Assembly (NCBI RefSeq): GCF_000421585.1 | Contig: NZ_ATXH01000008.1 | Span: 1 to 64,000 of the forward strand | Origin: Thermodesulfatator atlanticus DSM 21156 | GTDB taxonomy: Bacteria > Desulfobacterota > Thermodesulfobacteria > Thermodesulfobacteriales > Thermodesulfatatoraceae | Length of the DNA stretch: 64,000 nucleotides | Reading direction: 5' to 3' | Part shown: piece after piece, positions 8,366-16,203 of the stretch | Layout: each line of letters starts with the position of its first letter | Position numbering within the stretch: position 1 is the first letter of the stretch | Made by a program: the position numbers and the translations under genes | Notes under the pieces: generated by a model | The model's input: only the letters and a program-made list of their open reading frames with translations | What the model was told of the DNA's origin: nothing | Databases searched by the model: none

Positions 8366-9451
8366 TTAATACTTGTTGGTGTGGCAAGCATAGCAGCCGC
8401 AGTTGTTAGCCGAACCACTTGAAGCCTGGCAGTTGCTATAATCCCAGCGCAAGAGGTCTGCATAAGGAGAACCGTGCGCCCGGTGGCAGGAGATACAAAG
8501 GACTATGTCATCAGTCCCACTAAAAGTTACAGTGCTTAAAACACCACCGTTAAGATCGCTACCTAGAGGAGCACCTGGCCAGTAGGTACCAGTTTGTCCA
8601 AAAGGACCAGGATAATCCGTGTATCCTTCACCAGAAGCACTGCTCAAGGCAAAGTCAGAGGGGTGACGGAGCCAAGGAGAACCAGTGCCTGAGTTGCTAA
8701 CTTCGTTTCCAGAATGGAAATCTCCGTGACACTCAGCGCAAAGATAGTTAATGGTAGCAGTGTCAGAAGCAGTAGTAACATCGCTGCGATTTACAGCATA
8801 GTACTGGTTGTGTTCGGTAGCAGTAGGCTTAAATTCCCAGTCACTGTCTTCAATACCTTTGATCCCTTTTAAGAACCTGAAGCTGGTCCCCACGGTAGTG
8901 CCATCAATGGTGCTATCATCAGCATGGTGGGCCCCACGAATATCAGCAAAGTCATCTTCATACTGGTGGCCACCGTGACAGCCATAGACTCCCGCACAGG
9001 TGAGCTGCTTGCTCCAGGTGGCCTCACCACCTGCAACTTGCCCGTTAGCATTAAAGCTGGAATTCCAACCAGGAGGAGTCAGACCAATCTTGCTGTCTTC
9101 ATTTGCGATACCTACTACGTTGTGCCCGGTGGTATCATCGGTTTTTACCCAATAGAAGTTACCACCTGCAAGGGTGTTCCCCTCTGTACCGAAAGTTCCA
9201 TAGTTAGGCTCTGAGTTGTCCACAACATAAGGGATATTACCACCGGCAGCGTTCGTTCCCGTGTGACAACCAATACAGTCGCCCTTTGTGAGCGCGCGGT
9301 ATGGACCTCCCTCTACCACTGCCGCCCCGTCTTGAGAGTTGTGCATGGTATGACAGTCAGAACATGGCCCCTGCACCCTGGCCAAAACACTTAAAGGGAA
9401 AAATACAAATAAAGACAAAACCAACCAAACCAAAAAACATTTGCACTTCAT
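8366..9451 (-). CDS. Secreted multihaem cytochrome c (5 CXXCH + 1 CX5CH)
   Basis: The signal peptide (MKCKCFLVWLVLSLFVFF...ARV) is followed by CSDCH, CIGCH, CAGVYGCH (CX5CH), CAECH, CISCH and CYACH. It is a close relative of the gene at 20266, sharing GAHHADDSTIDG and the third-site CX5CH, and a more distant one of the gene at 7214. GGAGG lies eight bases before the ATG. As first gene of its unit, with a strong hairpin after its stop, it is likely the most abundant product. A secreted structural electron conduit is plausible but unproven. Confidence 0.87.
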   Translation of the reverse strand: MKCKCFLVWLVLSLFVFFPLSVLARVQGPCSDCHTMHNSQDGAAVVEGGPYRALTKGDCIGCHTGTNAAGGNIPYVVDNSEPNYGTFGTEGNTLAGGNFYWVKTDDTTGHNVVGIANEDSKIGLTPPGWNSSFNANGQVAGGEATWSKQLTCAGVYGCHGGHQYEDDFADIRGAHHADDSTIDGTTVGTSFRFLKGIKGIEDSDWEFKPTATEHNQYYAVNRSDVTTASDTATINYLCAECHGDFHSGNEVSNSGTGSPWLRHPSDFALSSASGEGYTDYPGPFGQTGTYWPGAPLGSDLNGGVLSTVTFSGTDDIVLCISCHRAHGSPYADLLRWDYSNCQASSGSANNCGCYACHTNKY

Positions 9452-9739
9452 AACTCAAACCTCCTTATCAGGTATTTTCATTGATTAATATAATCATAAA
9501 TTCTTATTATGTCAGCCTGAGGGCCTCACCTCCCACAAAAATTTCACAAACAAAACCCCTTTGAACTATATGTTTAAATTTCTATGATAATTTTGTTAAA
9601 TTCAACTAGGAATTTTGGAAGTTTTTAATCTAAATTAAATGTTTTTGATTAATTGGTTAATATTTTGGCACCTTGTAAAGAATTTCTCGTTTTTTTGCGG
9701 TTTGAGAAATGAGCAAACAACCTTTATGAAGAAAGGCTA
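9452..9739. promoter_or_regulatory. Divergent promoter region of the EET cluster
   Basis: This 288-bp AT-rich region separates the minus cytochrome unit from the plus barrel unit and must hold both promoters. Candidate AT-rich boxes (for example TTAATAT near 9657) are visible but no confident -35/-10 pair. A seven-base-pair inverted repeat (ATTTCTC 9682-9688, GAGAAAT 9704-9710) lies in the likely leader of the barrel gene. A shared divergent control region would let one regulator drive both units. Confidence 0.5.
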
Positions 9740-11701
9740 ATGAGAACAAAGTCTTTATTTTTTTTAATCATAAGCTTTATCTTTTGGGCGCAAAACGCCA
9801 GTTCTTTCAATTTGATGGGAGACTGGCGTTATAGCAAAGTCTCCGACTCGCCAGGGGTAACTTCGCAAATCTACTCCCTGACCTTTTCTTCTTTTCTTAC
9901 CAATACGATTTCGGTAGGGAGCACCCTCCGTTATTCGCGTCAGGACCAAGATATCACCACCAGGGAAAATTTTTCGCCAACGGCTTTTTTGAGTTTGCGA
10001 AATGATTTTTTCAATCTCAACTTAAGCGCCACGGACTCCGAAAGAAGAAACTCCCAGGGGCCTGATTTCACTTCCCGTTCCTGGAATATAGATTTGTCTT
10101 CTTATTACAAAGAAATCGTAAATACCCGCGTTTATTACGGCTCATCAAAAGAATTTGACTGGAATAAAGAAAGGACCAACACCAAAACCAACTACTGGGG
10201 ATTAAATCTTGCCAAACAGTGGCAACACTTACAGCTAAATTACGATTACCGCGGCAGCAAAGCCGACGATTATATCAATCGTTCCCAAAGCAAAAACTTC
10301 TCTCACCTTTTAAGGGGCCAATATAGCGGCGTGTGGAAAAAATTATCCTACAACTTAAGCCAGCAATTTAATTATACCGATACCAAATGGGAAGGAACCC
10401 TTATAGGCGGAGAGGCCCGTTATCTTCTCCCTAATATAGAAGTAACGTGGGAAGACTACACACCTAGCGATGGAGATAATCTTAATGTCTATATCAACGA
10501 CGTAAAAGATTGGCAGCCAGGAGACACTCCAGATAAGGGAATCGTAATTGACCTAGGCACAGAATCTCTTGACCGGATAGAATTTTATTATGACTCTGTC
10601 GATTTTAAGGAAATCCCCCCAGACATAAAGTGGGATATATACTGGAGCTACGATGAAACCAACTGGCATCTGTTATATCAGGATGTCTCGCTTCCCTATG
10701 ATTTTCCGACAACCTTTTCCACCGCACGCTACATCAAGCTGGTTCCCCGCAACACCTCGGCAACAGACCCTTTAACCCTTAATCAGCCTGAATTCCGGCT
10801 GTACAAAATTTTGTCTGCCCCCACCTATGAAAGCTCGGTAAAAAGCTATCGGACAGACATTTCGCTGGGATATCAACTCATCGAAAACCTAAATCTCAAC
10901 TATTATTTCTCAAACAACCGTTCAGAGCCGACCCCTGGAAGAGATTCAAAAGACAATATACATAATTTGTCTTTATCCTGGTTTTATAACAAATACCTGC
11001 AACCCAGGACCGCTGTTTCAGTGAGCACCCAGGAAAGAGAAAAAGAACCCACTATCAAAGTAAAAAACTTTTCTTTTTCTAACTATTCACAAATCCTTCC
11101 CACCCTAAGCACCAGCCTTGGCTTTACCCATTCGATAACAAAAGAAGGGGGCGAGAAAAACAGCAGAAGTGATACCATTAACTTTAACAGCGCCGCAGAA
11201 ATTTTTCCGGATTTAAATTTGCGCTTAGACATAACTTTATCCGACAATTACAATTATATAAGTTCAGTTTCTACCAAAGGTTATTCCCAGCGCTTATACG
11301 TAGTGGCCAGGATAAAACCTCAGGTTGTTTTAAGCACAACTTACCAGCTCGACTACACCGACAGTTCTTTAGGGGGCTCAGACACGACCCACTCTTTGTT
11401 GGTTGACCTGAGTTGGACTTTATCAGAAGTTTGCTCTGTCCATATAACGGAAAACATCAAAAAAAATACAGATGAAACAACCCTTGATTCAACTTATTCG
11501 ATTTGGCTCTCTCCCAGCGCAAACACCCAGCTAAACGTACAATACAGCGGAAGGATAAACGGAGAGAGCTATGACAACATCTCGGGATTTTTCTCCTGGA
11601 AGATAGGAAGACATTTTTCACTAAAGAGCAATGTCTCCTGGAATAACCAAACCCCGGAAGGTCAATGGTCCTGGATGATAAATTTGACCGCAAATTTTTA
11701 A
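9740..11701 (+). CDS. Outer-membrane beta-barrel (porin-like conduit) with inserted galactose-binding-like domain
   Basis: A signal peptide (to about residue 23) precedes alternating hydrophobic/polar beta strands rich in Tyr, Ser, Asn and aromatic residues. The chain ends in a C-terminal Phe (INLTANF), the hallmark of barrels inserted by BAM. Residues about 233-355 interrupt the barrel and look like a discoidin (F5/8 C) fold: WEDYTPSDGDNLNVY, GIVIDLGTESLDRIEFYYD, ARYIKLVP. The gene heads the plus unit with multihaem cytochromes on both sides, so it is the best candidate for the barrel of a porin-cytochrome conduit (functional analogue of MtrB/OmbB-type barrels). Homology to those families cannot be asserted from sequence alone. 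Confidence 0.82.
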   Translation: MRTKSLFFLIISFIFWAQNASSFNLMGDWRYSKVSDSPGVTSQIYSLTFSSFLTNTISVGSTLRYSRQDQDITTRENFSPTAFLSLRNDFFNLNLSATDSERRNSQGPDFTSRSWNIDLSSYYKEIVNTRVYYGSSKEFDWNKERTNTKTNYWGLNLAKQWQHLQLNYDYRGSKADDYINRSQSKNFSHLLRGQYSGVWKKLSYNLSQQFNYTDTKWEGTLIGGEARYLLPNIEVTWEDYTPSDGDNLNVYINDVKDWQPGDTPDKGIVIDLGTESLDRIEFYYDSVDFKEIPPDIKWDIYWSYDETNWHLLYQDVSLPYDFPTTFSTARYIKLVPRNTSATDPLTLNQPEFRLYKILSAPTYESSVKSYRTDISLGYQLIENLNLNYYFSNNRSEPTPGRDSKDNIHNLSLSWFYNKYLQPRTAVSVSTQEREKEPTIKVKNFSFSNYSQILPTLSTSLGFTHSITKEGGEKNSRSDTINFNSAAEIFPDLNLRLDITLSDNYNYISSVSTKGYSQRLYVVARIKPQVVLSTTYQLDYTDSSLGGSDTTHSLLVDLSWTLSEVCSVHITENIKKNTDETTLDSTYSIWLSPSANTQLNVQYSGRINGESYDNISGFFSWKIGRHFSLKSNVSWNNQTPEGQWSWMINLTANF

Positions 11702-11715
11702 ATAAGGAGGGCTAA

Positions 11716-12291
11716 ATGTTCAAAAATATACGGTGCTTATTACTGATTTGTCTTATCTTCCTAGTAACTTCTTGTGGTGCGCCGCTGGTGCAAAAATCCT
11801 ATCTCAGACCAGGTGTTGATGTCTCCTATATAAAAAAGATCGCGGTACTTAAGTTTCAAAACAACTCTCAAAACAAGTATGCCGCGGAAAGGTTGCGCAA
11901 CATCGTGATCACGGAAATTTTGGCAAAGGGTATTTTTGATGTTGTTGATAAATCGCTAGTAGATATGGTTTTGATGGAAGAAATTGTAGGCGAAGAAGGG
12001 GCTTATAACAAAGCCACCCTTAGAAGAATCGCCCGTAAGCTAGGAGTTCAAGCGGTTCTAACGGGTTCTGTTGATGCCTATGACATCGAACGCACCGGAA
12101 CTTATTCTTACCCGGTAGTAGGACTTTCTCTCACGCTCATTGACGGCTCCACAGGAGAAATCGTATGGCAAGCAAGTGGAACTGCCAGTGGCTACAGCAC
12201 CTGGGGCCGAATCTTTGGCACCAAAGGCAAAGATCTTACTGAACTGAGCTTTGAACTCGTACAAAGGTTGCTTGACACCTTGAATATCTAA
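11716..12291 (+). CDS. LpoB/CsgG-like periplasmic lipoprotein
   Basis: A lipoprotein signal with lipobox LVTSC places the mature Cys at about residue 20. The domain has the CsgG/LpoB/GNA1162-type pattern: IKKIAVLKFQNNS, then RLRNIVITEILAKGIFDVVDKS, KLGVQAVLTGSVDAYD, LTLIDGSTGEIVWQASGT. AAGGAGG precedes the ATG, 14 bp after the barrel gene. Such proteins are outer-membrane assembly or activator lipoproteins; here it may help assemble or anchor the barrel or cytochromes. Two more proteins of this type follow. Confidence 0.8.
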   Translation: MFKNIRCLLLICLIFLVTSCGAPLVQKSYLRPGVDVSYIKKIAVLKFQNNSQNKYAAERLRNIVITEILAKGIFDVVDKSLVDMVLMEEIVGEEGAYNKATLRRIARKLGVQAVLTGSVDAYDIERTGTYSYPVVGLSLTLIDGSTGEIVWQASGTASGYSTWGRIFGTKGKDLTELSFELVQRLLDTLNI

Positions 12292-12297
12292 CAAAAT

Positions 12298-12407
12298 GAC
12301 CTTTGCCAAATTGCCGATTTAAGTGTTGTAATCAGAGCCATAGAAGATCCGTTCCTATTTTCGGTACTAAAAATAGGAACAGATCTCAAAAAGTGTTTTG
12401 CAAAGTC
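12298..12407. repeat. Dispersed intergenic repeat, copy A
   Basis: The left end GACCTTTGCCAAATTG (12298-12313) and right end TTTTGCAAAGTC (12396-12407) are imperfect terminal inverted repeats. The centre is a long hairpin, GATCCGTTCCTATTTT with AAAATAGGAACAGATC, with one mismatch. The element separates the LpoB-like lipoprotein gene from the next gene of the EET unit. Confidence 0.65.
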
Positions 12408-12424
12408 TTTTAAAATTTTATTAT

Positions 12425-12454
12425 TTGCCTTTTAAGAAAATTTGATGATAAAAT
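12425..12454 (+). promoter_or_regulatory. Possible promoter after repeat copy A
   Basis: TTGCCT (12425-12430) and an AT-rich hexamer around 12447-12454 (GATAAAAT) are spaced about 16-18 bp apart, upstream of the GTG start at 12484. It could restart transcription after the repeat hairpin. Weak, by eye only. Confidence 0.3.
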
Positions 12455-12483
12455 GGATTTAGACACTGAAGCGGGGGAATGTT

Positions 12484-13986
12484 GTGTCGCGGATCTCGGG
12501 CAAGTTTCTTAAAAAACTGCTTCTGATTTTATTCCTGGGTATATGGATCGCTTTACCTGCACGGGTTTTTTCTCAAATTGCAGTTATGCCTTTTGAAGAC
12601 ATCTCAAAGGATTTAAACGGTGTAAACCTGGAAATCCCTCGCAAAATTGCCCAAGCCCTGGAAAAACAAGGGCTTACCGTTGTCTATCCCGATGCCCTTG
12701 TTCCCTTTTTGGCCAAAAATCGCTATCGCTGGATGGGGTGGGTTGATCAGGTCACAGCGCTAAAAATTGCCAAACAATTTAATGTTGACCTTATAATGTT
12801 GGGAACAGTTACAGAACTTAATAAGTCAGAACCTCCCTGTATTGGCTTAATTGTCCAATTATTAAAAGTTAAAGACTACAAGCTCATCTGGAGTCGCTCA
12901 GCAGTCTTTTCGGCCAAGGAAGAAATCTCCATCCTGGGCCTAGACAAACCTACGTTTCAATCATTAGAAATGAAGACTATTAACACCTTAGTGGCAAATA
13001 TTCCTCCAGAAATTCAACAAAAAGCAATTCATCCCCCGGTAATAGAAATAACCGACGTGTTCCTCAAGCCTAAAAGGGTACAAAGCCACACTGAGGTTGA
13101 GTGTGCCATCCGTTTGAACACCGCGGGGCCTTCTCCCTCGGAAATTTTGTTCCAGATAAACGGAAAAGAAATTCCTGCAAGGCCACAAACACAAAAAGAA
13201 GGACTTTATATTGCAAAATGGATAGCACCTGAAAAAGAAGGTCGTTATCCAATAAAGCTGGTGGTTAAGTGGGACAAGTATTCTTTGCATCAAGAAATGT
13301 TTTTGACATCGCTGATAGTTGATAATACCCCGCCAAAATTTAGCTTAAAAATTATTCGAGGAGAAAAGATAAAAGATAGCATCGCCTTTAACCGTCACAT
13401 TCTCCTTGTGCCCATCTTTGAACAATCAGAGCCTATTGCCCGGTGGGCTTTTTATGTTTTGGACCCTAAAACCAGAACACCTGTCTTCAAAGTAGAGCGC
13501 CCAGGCAGGATTCCCTCGCGCCTCATCTGGCGGGGAACAAACATTGCCGGAAAATACCTGGCTAACGGCCAATATATTGCAAAGGTTAAAGTATGGGACC
13601 AGGCTGGAAATTCCTACGAGCAAGAAACAAAGTTACTCTTTGTAAAGAGTGCACCAGCAGCCAAAATTTTGGCAGAAAAACTTAGTGACAAGAAAGTTAA
13701 GCTTATAATCAAAGTAAATAAACACCTGCTCCCCTTGACATCATGGCGTCTCGAACTGTGGGACAGCGACGGGAATCTCATATCCGAATATGAAAGCACT
13801 AAAGAAAAAGACGAAGTCTCCTTACCAAACGATGAAAACCTTTTATACACCTTAGAAATAAGAGACATTTTAGGGAATAAAACCATCTTAAAAAATATAC
13901 CCCTAAAACCCTTGATACTGCGAGCAGCTACTACTCCCCAAGAAAAAGAAAAAACATTCACTAATTCTTGGACGTCTGACTTTTAG
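12484..13986 (+). CDS. Secreted LpoB/CsgG-like protein with Ig/FlgD-like domains
   Basis: A GTG start follows GCGGGGGAA. A signal peptide (to about residue 30) leads into a CsgG/LpoB-like N-terminal domain (IAVMPFEDIS, IARKIAQALEKQGLTVVYP-like core, VDLIMLGTVTEL; about 31-170). Beta-rich modules follow (about 185-470), including a FlgD-Ig-like piece (RLIWRGTNIAGKYLANGQY, AKVKVWDQAGN). No lipobox is present, unlike its neighbours. The combination suggests a periplasmic assembly or scaffold factor. Its function is not known; the neighbourhood suggests work on barrel or cytochrome assembly. Confidence 0.75.
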   Translation: MSRISGKFLKKLLLILFLGIWIALPARVFSQIAVMPFEDISKDLNGVNLEIPRKIAQALEKQGLTVVYPDALVPFLAKNRYRWMGWVDQVTALKIAKQFNVDLIMLGTVTELNKSEPPCIGLIVQLLKVKDYKLIWSRSAVFSAKEEISILGLDKPTFQSLEMKTINTLVANIPPEIQQKAIHPPVIEITDVFLKPKRVQSHTEVECAIRLNTAGPSPSEILFQINGKEIPARPQTQKEGLYIAKWIAPEKEGRYPIKLVVKWDKYSLHQEMFLTSLIVDNTPPKFSLKIIRGEKIKDSIAFNRHILLVPIFEQSEPIARWAFYVLDPKTRTPVFKVERPGRIPSRLIWRGTNIAGKYLANGQYIAKVKVWDQAGNSYEQETKLLFVKSAPAAKILAEKLSDKKVKLIIKVNKHLLPLTSWRLELWDSDGNLISEYESTKEKDEVSLPNDENLLYTLEIRDILGNKTILKNIPLKPLILRAATTPQEKEKTFTNSWTSDF

Positions 13987-13988
13987 CC

Positions 13989-14563
13989 ATGGAAGCCTTA
14001 AAATCATTTTTAATTGCTGTTTTTATTGTATTCGCTTGCATATCGTGCTCAACAACCAAAAACCCAAAAATTGAAGTTTCTACTAACATAGAAAAAAACC
14101 ATGCAAAATAGCCGTATTGCCCTTCAAAAACCAAACCGATGACCCTACGATATCAAATCTTTTTTATCGCATCTTTTTAGACACCTTGATTGAAGAAGCT
14201 CACTTTGAAATCATTCCCGAAGGCCAAATAAGAAGGATTCTAATTCTTGAACGTTATACCGGGAACAAAGAAATATCTAGAAGTTTAATAAATGCCATTC
14301 GCAAAAGAACTGGAGCAGACGCATTAATCATTGGAGAAATTTTAGAATCAAACAGAAAAGAACTAAAACTATCAGTTTTAATATATGCTATCGACACATC
14401 TAGTGGTAAATTGCTATGGACTACCTATTATTCTAAAACAGGAGAAGATTATCGAAAAGTTTTACACTTTGGAAGACCTTTTACCATGACGAAACTAGCA
14501 AAAAACATGGCTGATGATATTTTATACACTTGGAATGAAGAACATCTTGGAGGTTGCTGGTAG
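13989..14563 (+). CDS. LpoB-like lipoprotein split by a -1 frameshift (slippery A AAA AAC)
   Basis: A 40-codon frame starts at 13989 with a lipoprotein signal (lipobox ACISC) and stops at 14111. The remainder of the family domain (IAVLPFKNQT, LIEEAHFEIIPEGQ, GADALIIGEI, DTSSGKLLWTTYY) lies in the -1 frame, open from 14087 to 14563 but with no ATG before the conserved motif. The frames meet at A AAA AAC (14093-14099). A -1 slip there joins IEKN to PCKIAVLPF and restores a normal LpoB-type lipoprotein of about 190 residues. Alternatives are a missing A in the homopolymer (sequencing or mutation) or two separately translated pieces, with a TTG at 14117. The next gene starts at GTG overlapping its stop. 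Confidence 0.7.
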
Positions 14564-16203
14564 TGAAAAAACTTTCAATTATCTTGTTATCACTATTTTT
14601 TTTAGTTCTGCTTAGACCAGCTGACGGTTTAACTTTTTTTTGGGACAATTATTTAGTAAAAATAGACAACCAAAAATATACCAAGGAAGATTTCCTAAAA
14701 TGGTGGAATTTTTGGAAAGAACCTGGGATGAAAATCCCGGATACTCCCGACCCTTTCATAAACTGGATTTTACTTTCTCGCGAAGGAGAAGCCCTAGCCC
14801 TCAATGAAGACCCATATTACAAGCACAAGATGCGTGTTTTTCTATCTGTTAGAAGTCTGTTGCTTCTGAAAAACGAAGAAGTTGATAGCAAAATAGAAAT
14901 ATCGCAAAACAAAATATGGAAAGAATATCTAAAAGACTACGTTCCTAGGCTAAAAATCATATCCCTTGTGACAAATAACGAAAAAGAAGCAAAAAAATGG
15001 CAAAAAGAAATAAAATCAAAAGAAGATTTTGAAAAATTATTTGAAAAATTAAAAAAAGAAGGAAAAGCCAAAGATTTTGGCTGGGAGCGTCCGATAACAA
15101 TTCCCAAAGAAATTAGACAATCTGTAATTAACGCTAAACCTGGAGATATTTTATTAGTTAATTTCCATAACAATTATTTCTTGGTTTTGGTGCAGGATAA
15201 AAAAGGTCCTGAAAAAGAAGATTTTGAAGCTCTGACAAAAAGCATTAGTCACAAGTTACGAAAAAAAGAAGAAGAAAAACTAACCAACGATTTATTAGAA
15301 AGACTAAAAAGAAAATATCAAGTCAAAGTATACTGGAGCATAATTGACCAAATAGGCAACAAAGAACTCCCCAAAGAACTTGCAAAACAGATTGTTTTAG
15401 AAATTCAAGGAGAAAAACTTACCGCGGGGCAATTCTACCAAAAACTACAAAAAGAGATTTCCCTGCGTTTTCCAAATAAAAAAATTAACAAAGAGGAACT
15501 AGAAAGACTTAAAAGATACATGATTAATACTTATATCGCTCAAACTTTAACTTCTTTAGAAGCCCTTAATAGACATTATGAAACAAAAGAACCCCTTAAG
15601 GATCTTTACGAATTTTATAAAAAGCAGCTATTAATCAATACTTTAGAAGAAAAAATTATCAAACCTCAAATAAAAATTACCGAAGATGAAATTAAAAAGT
15701 ATTACGAGGAACATATCAAAGATTTTACCCGCCCCGAAATGGTACAAATTGCCGTTATCAAAACCACTGATCCGGCCCTTATTAAAAAAGCCTACCAGCG
15801 ACTAAAATCCGGTGAAGACTTCTTCGAAGTAGGGAAAGAAATCCAATTTCACGGAGTCCGTCCCGAAAAATATCCGCTGTCACGTCTTGTGCCGGAGATG
15901 AAAGAAGTCGTTGTTCGTTTAAAGCCTGGAACTTTTTCGCCGATAATAAAATTTAAAAGGGGCGATGAGACCTGGTACTGTATTGTCTATCTGCTAAGGC
16001 ACTATCCTGAAGAGCCCCATCCGTACAACATGGTTAAAGAGTCTATCGAAAAAATGCTCTACCAACAGAAATTCCAAAAATTAAAAGAAGATTATATCAA
16101 AAAGCTCAGAGCGAACGCTCATATAGAGATCAATCAAAAGGCCTGGGAAGAAGTGCACAAGGAGCTGGAGGCGGAAAATGCAAAAAGACATAAAAAGTTC
16201 TAG
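14563..16203 (+). CDS. Periplasmic parvulin-type peptidyl-prolyl isomerase (SurA/PrsA-like)
   Basis: GTG at 14563 is chosen because it follows GGAGG and overlaps the upstream stop (TAGTG); a TTG three codons earlier is also in frame. A signal peptide is followed by SurA-N-like helices and two parvulin-like segments, about residues 120-225 (VPRLKIISLVT, AKDFGWERPITIPKEI, GDILLV) and 385-495 (RPEMVQIAVIKTTD, LKSGEDFFEVGKE, LKPGTFSPIIKF). It is very Lys/Glu-rich with coiled-coil-like helices. PPIases of this type escort outer-membrane proteins or secreted cytochromes, which fits its place between barrel-assembly-like genes and the giant cytochrome. The second parvulin segment is better conserved. 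Confidence 0.83.
   Translation: MKKLSIILLSLFFLVLLRPADGLTFFWDNYLVKIDNQKYTKEDFLKWWNFWKEPGMKIPDTPDPFINWILLSREGEALALNEDPYYKHKMRVFLSVRSLLLLKNEEVDSKIEISQNKIWKEYLKDYVPRLKIISLVTNNEKEAKKWQKEIKSKEDFEKLFEKLKKEGKAKDFGWERPITIPKEIRQSVINAKPGDILLVNFHNNYFLVLVQDKKGPEKEDFEALTKSISHKLRKKEEEKLTNDLLERLKRKYQVKVYWSIIDQIGNKELPKELAKQIVLEIQGEKLTAGQFYQKLQKEISLRFPNKKINKEELERLKRYMINTYIAQTLTSLEALNRHYETKEPLKDLYEFYKKQLLINTLEEKIIKPQIKITEDEIKKYYEEHIKDFTRPEMVQIAVIKTTDPALIKKAYQRLKSGEDFFEVGKEIQFHGVRPEKYPLSRLVPEMKEVVVRLKPGTFSPIIKFKRGDETWYCIVYLLRHYPEEPHPYNMVKESIEKMLYQQKFQKLKEDYIKKLRANAHIEINQKAWEEVHKELEAENAKRHKKF

Noticed and set aside
9665-9680. TTGGCAC resembling the -24 box of a sigma-54 promoter before the barrel gene
   Set aside because: The matching -12 TTGC element is absent at the right spacing (CTTGTAAAG follows).
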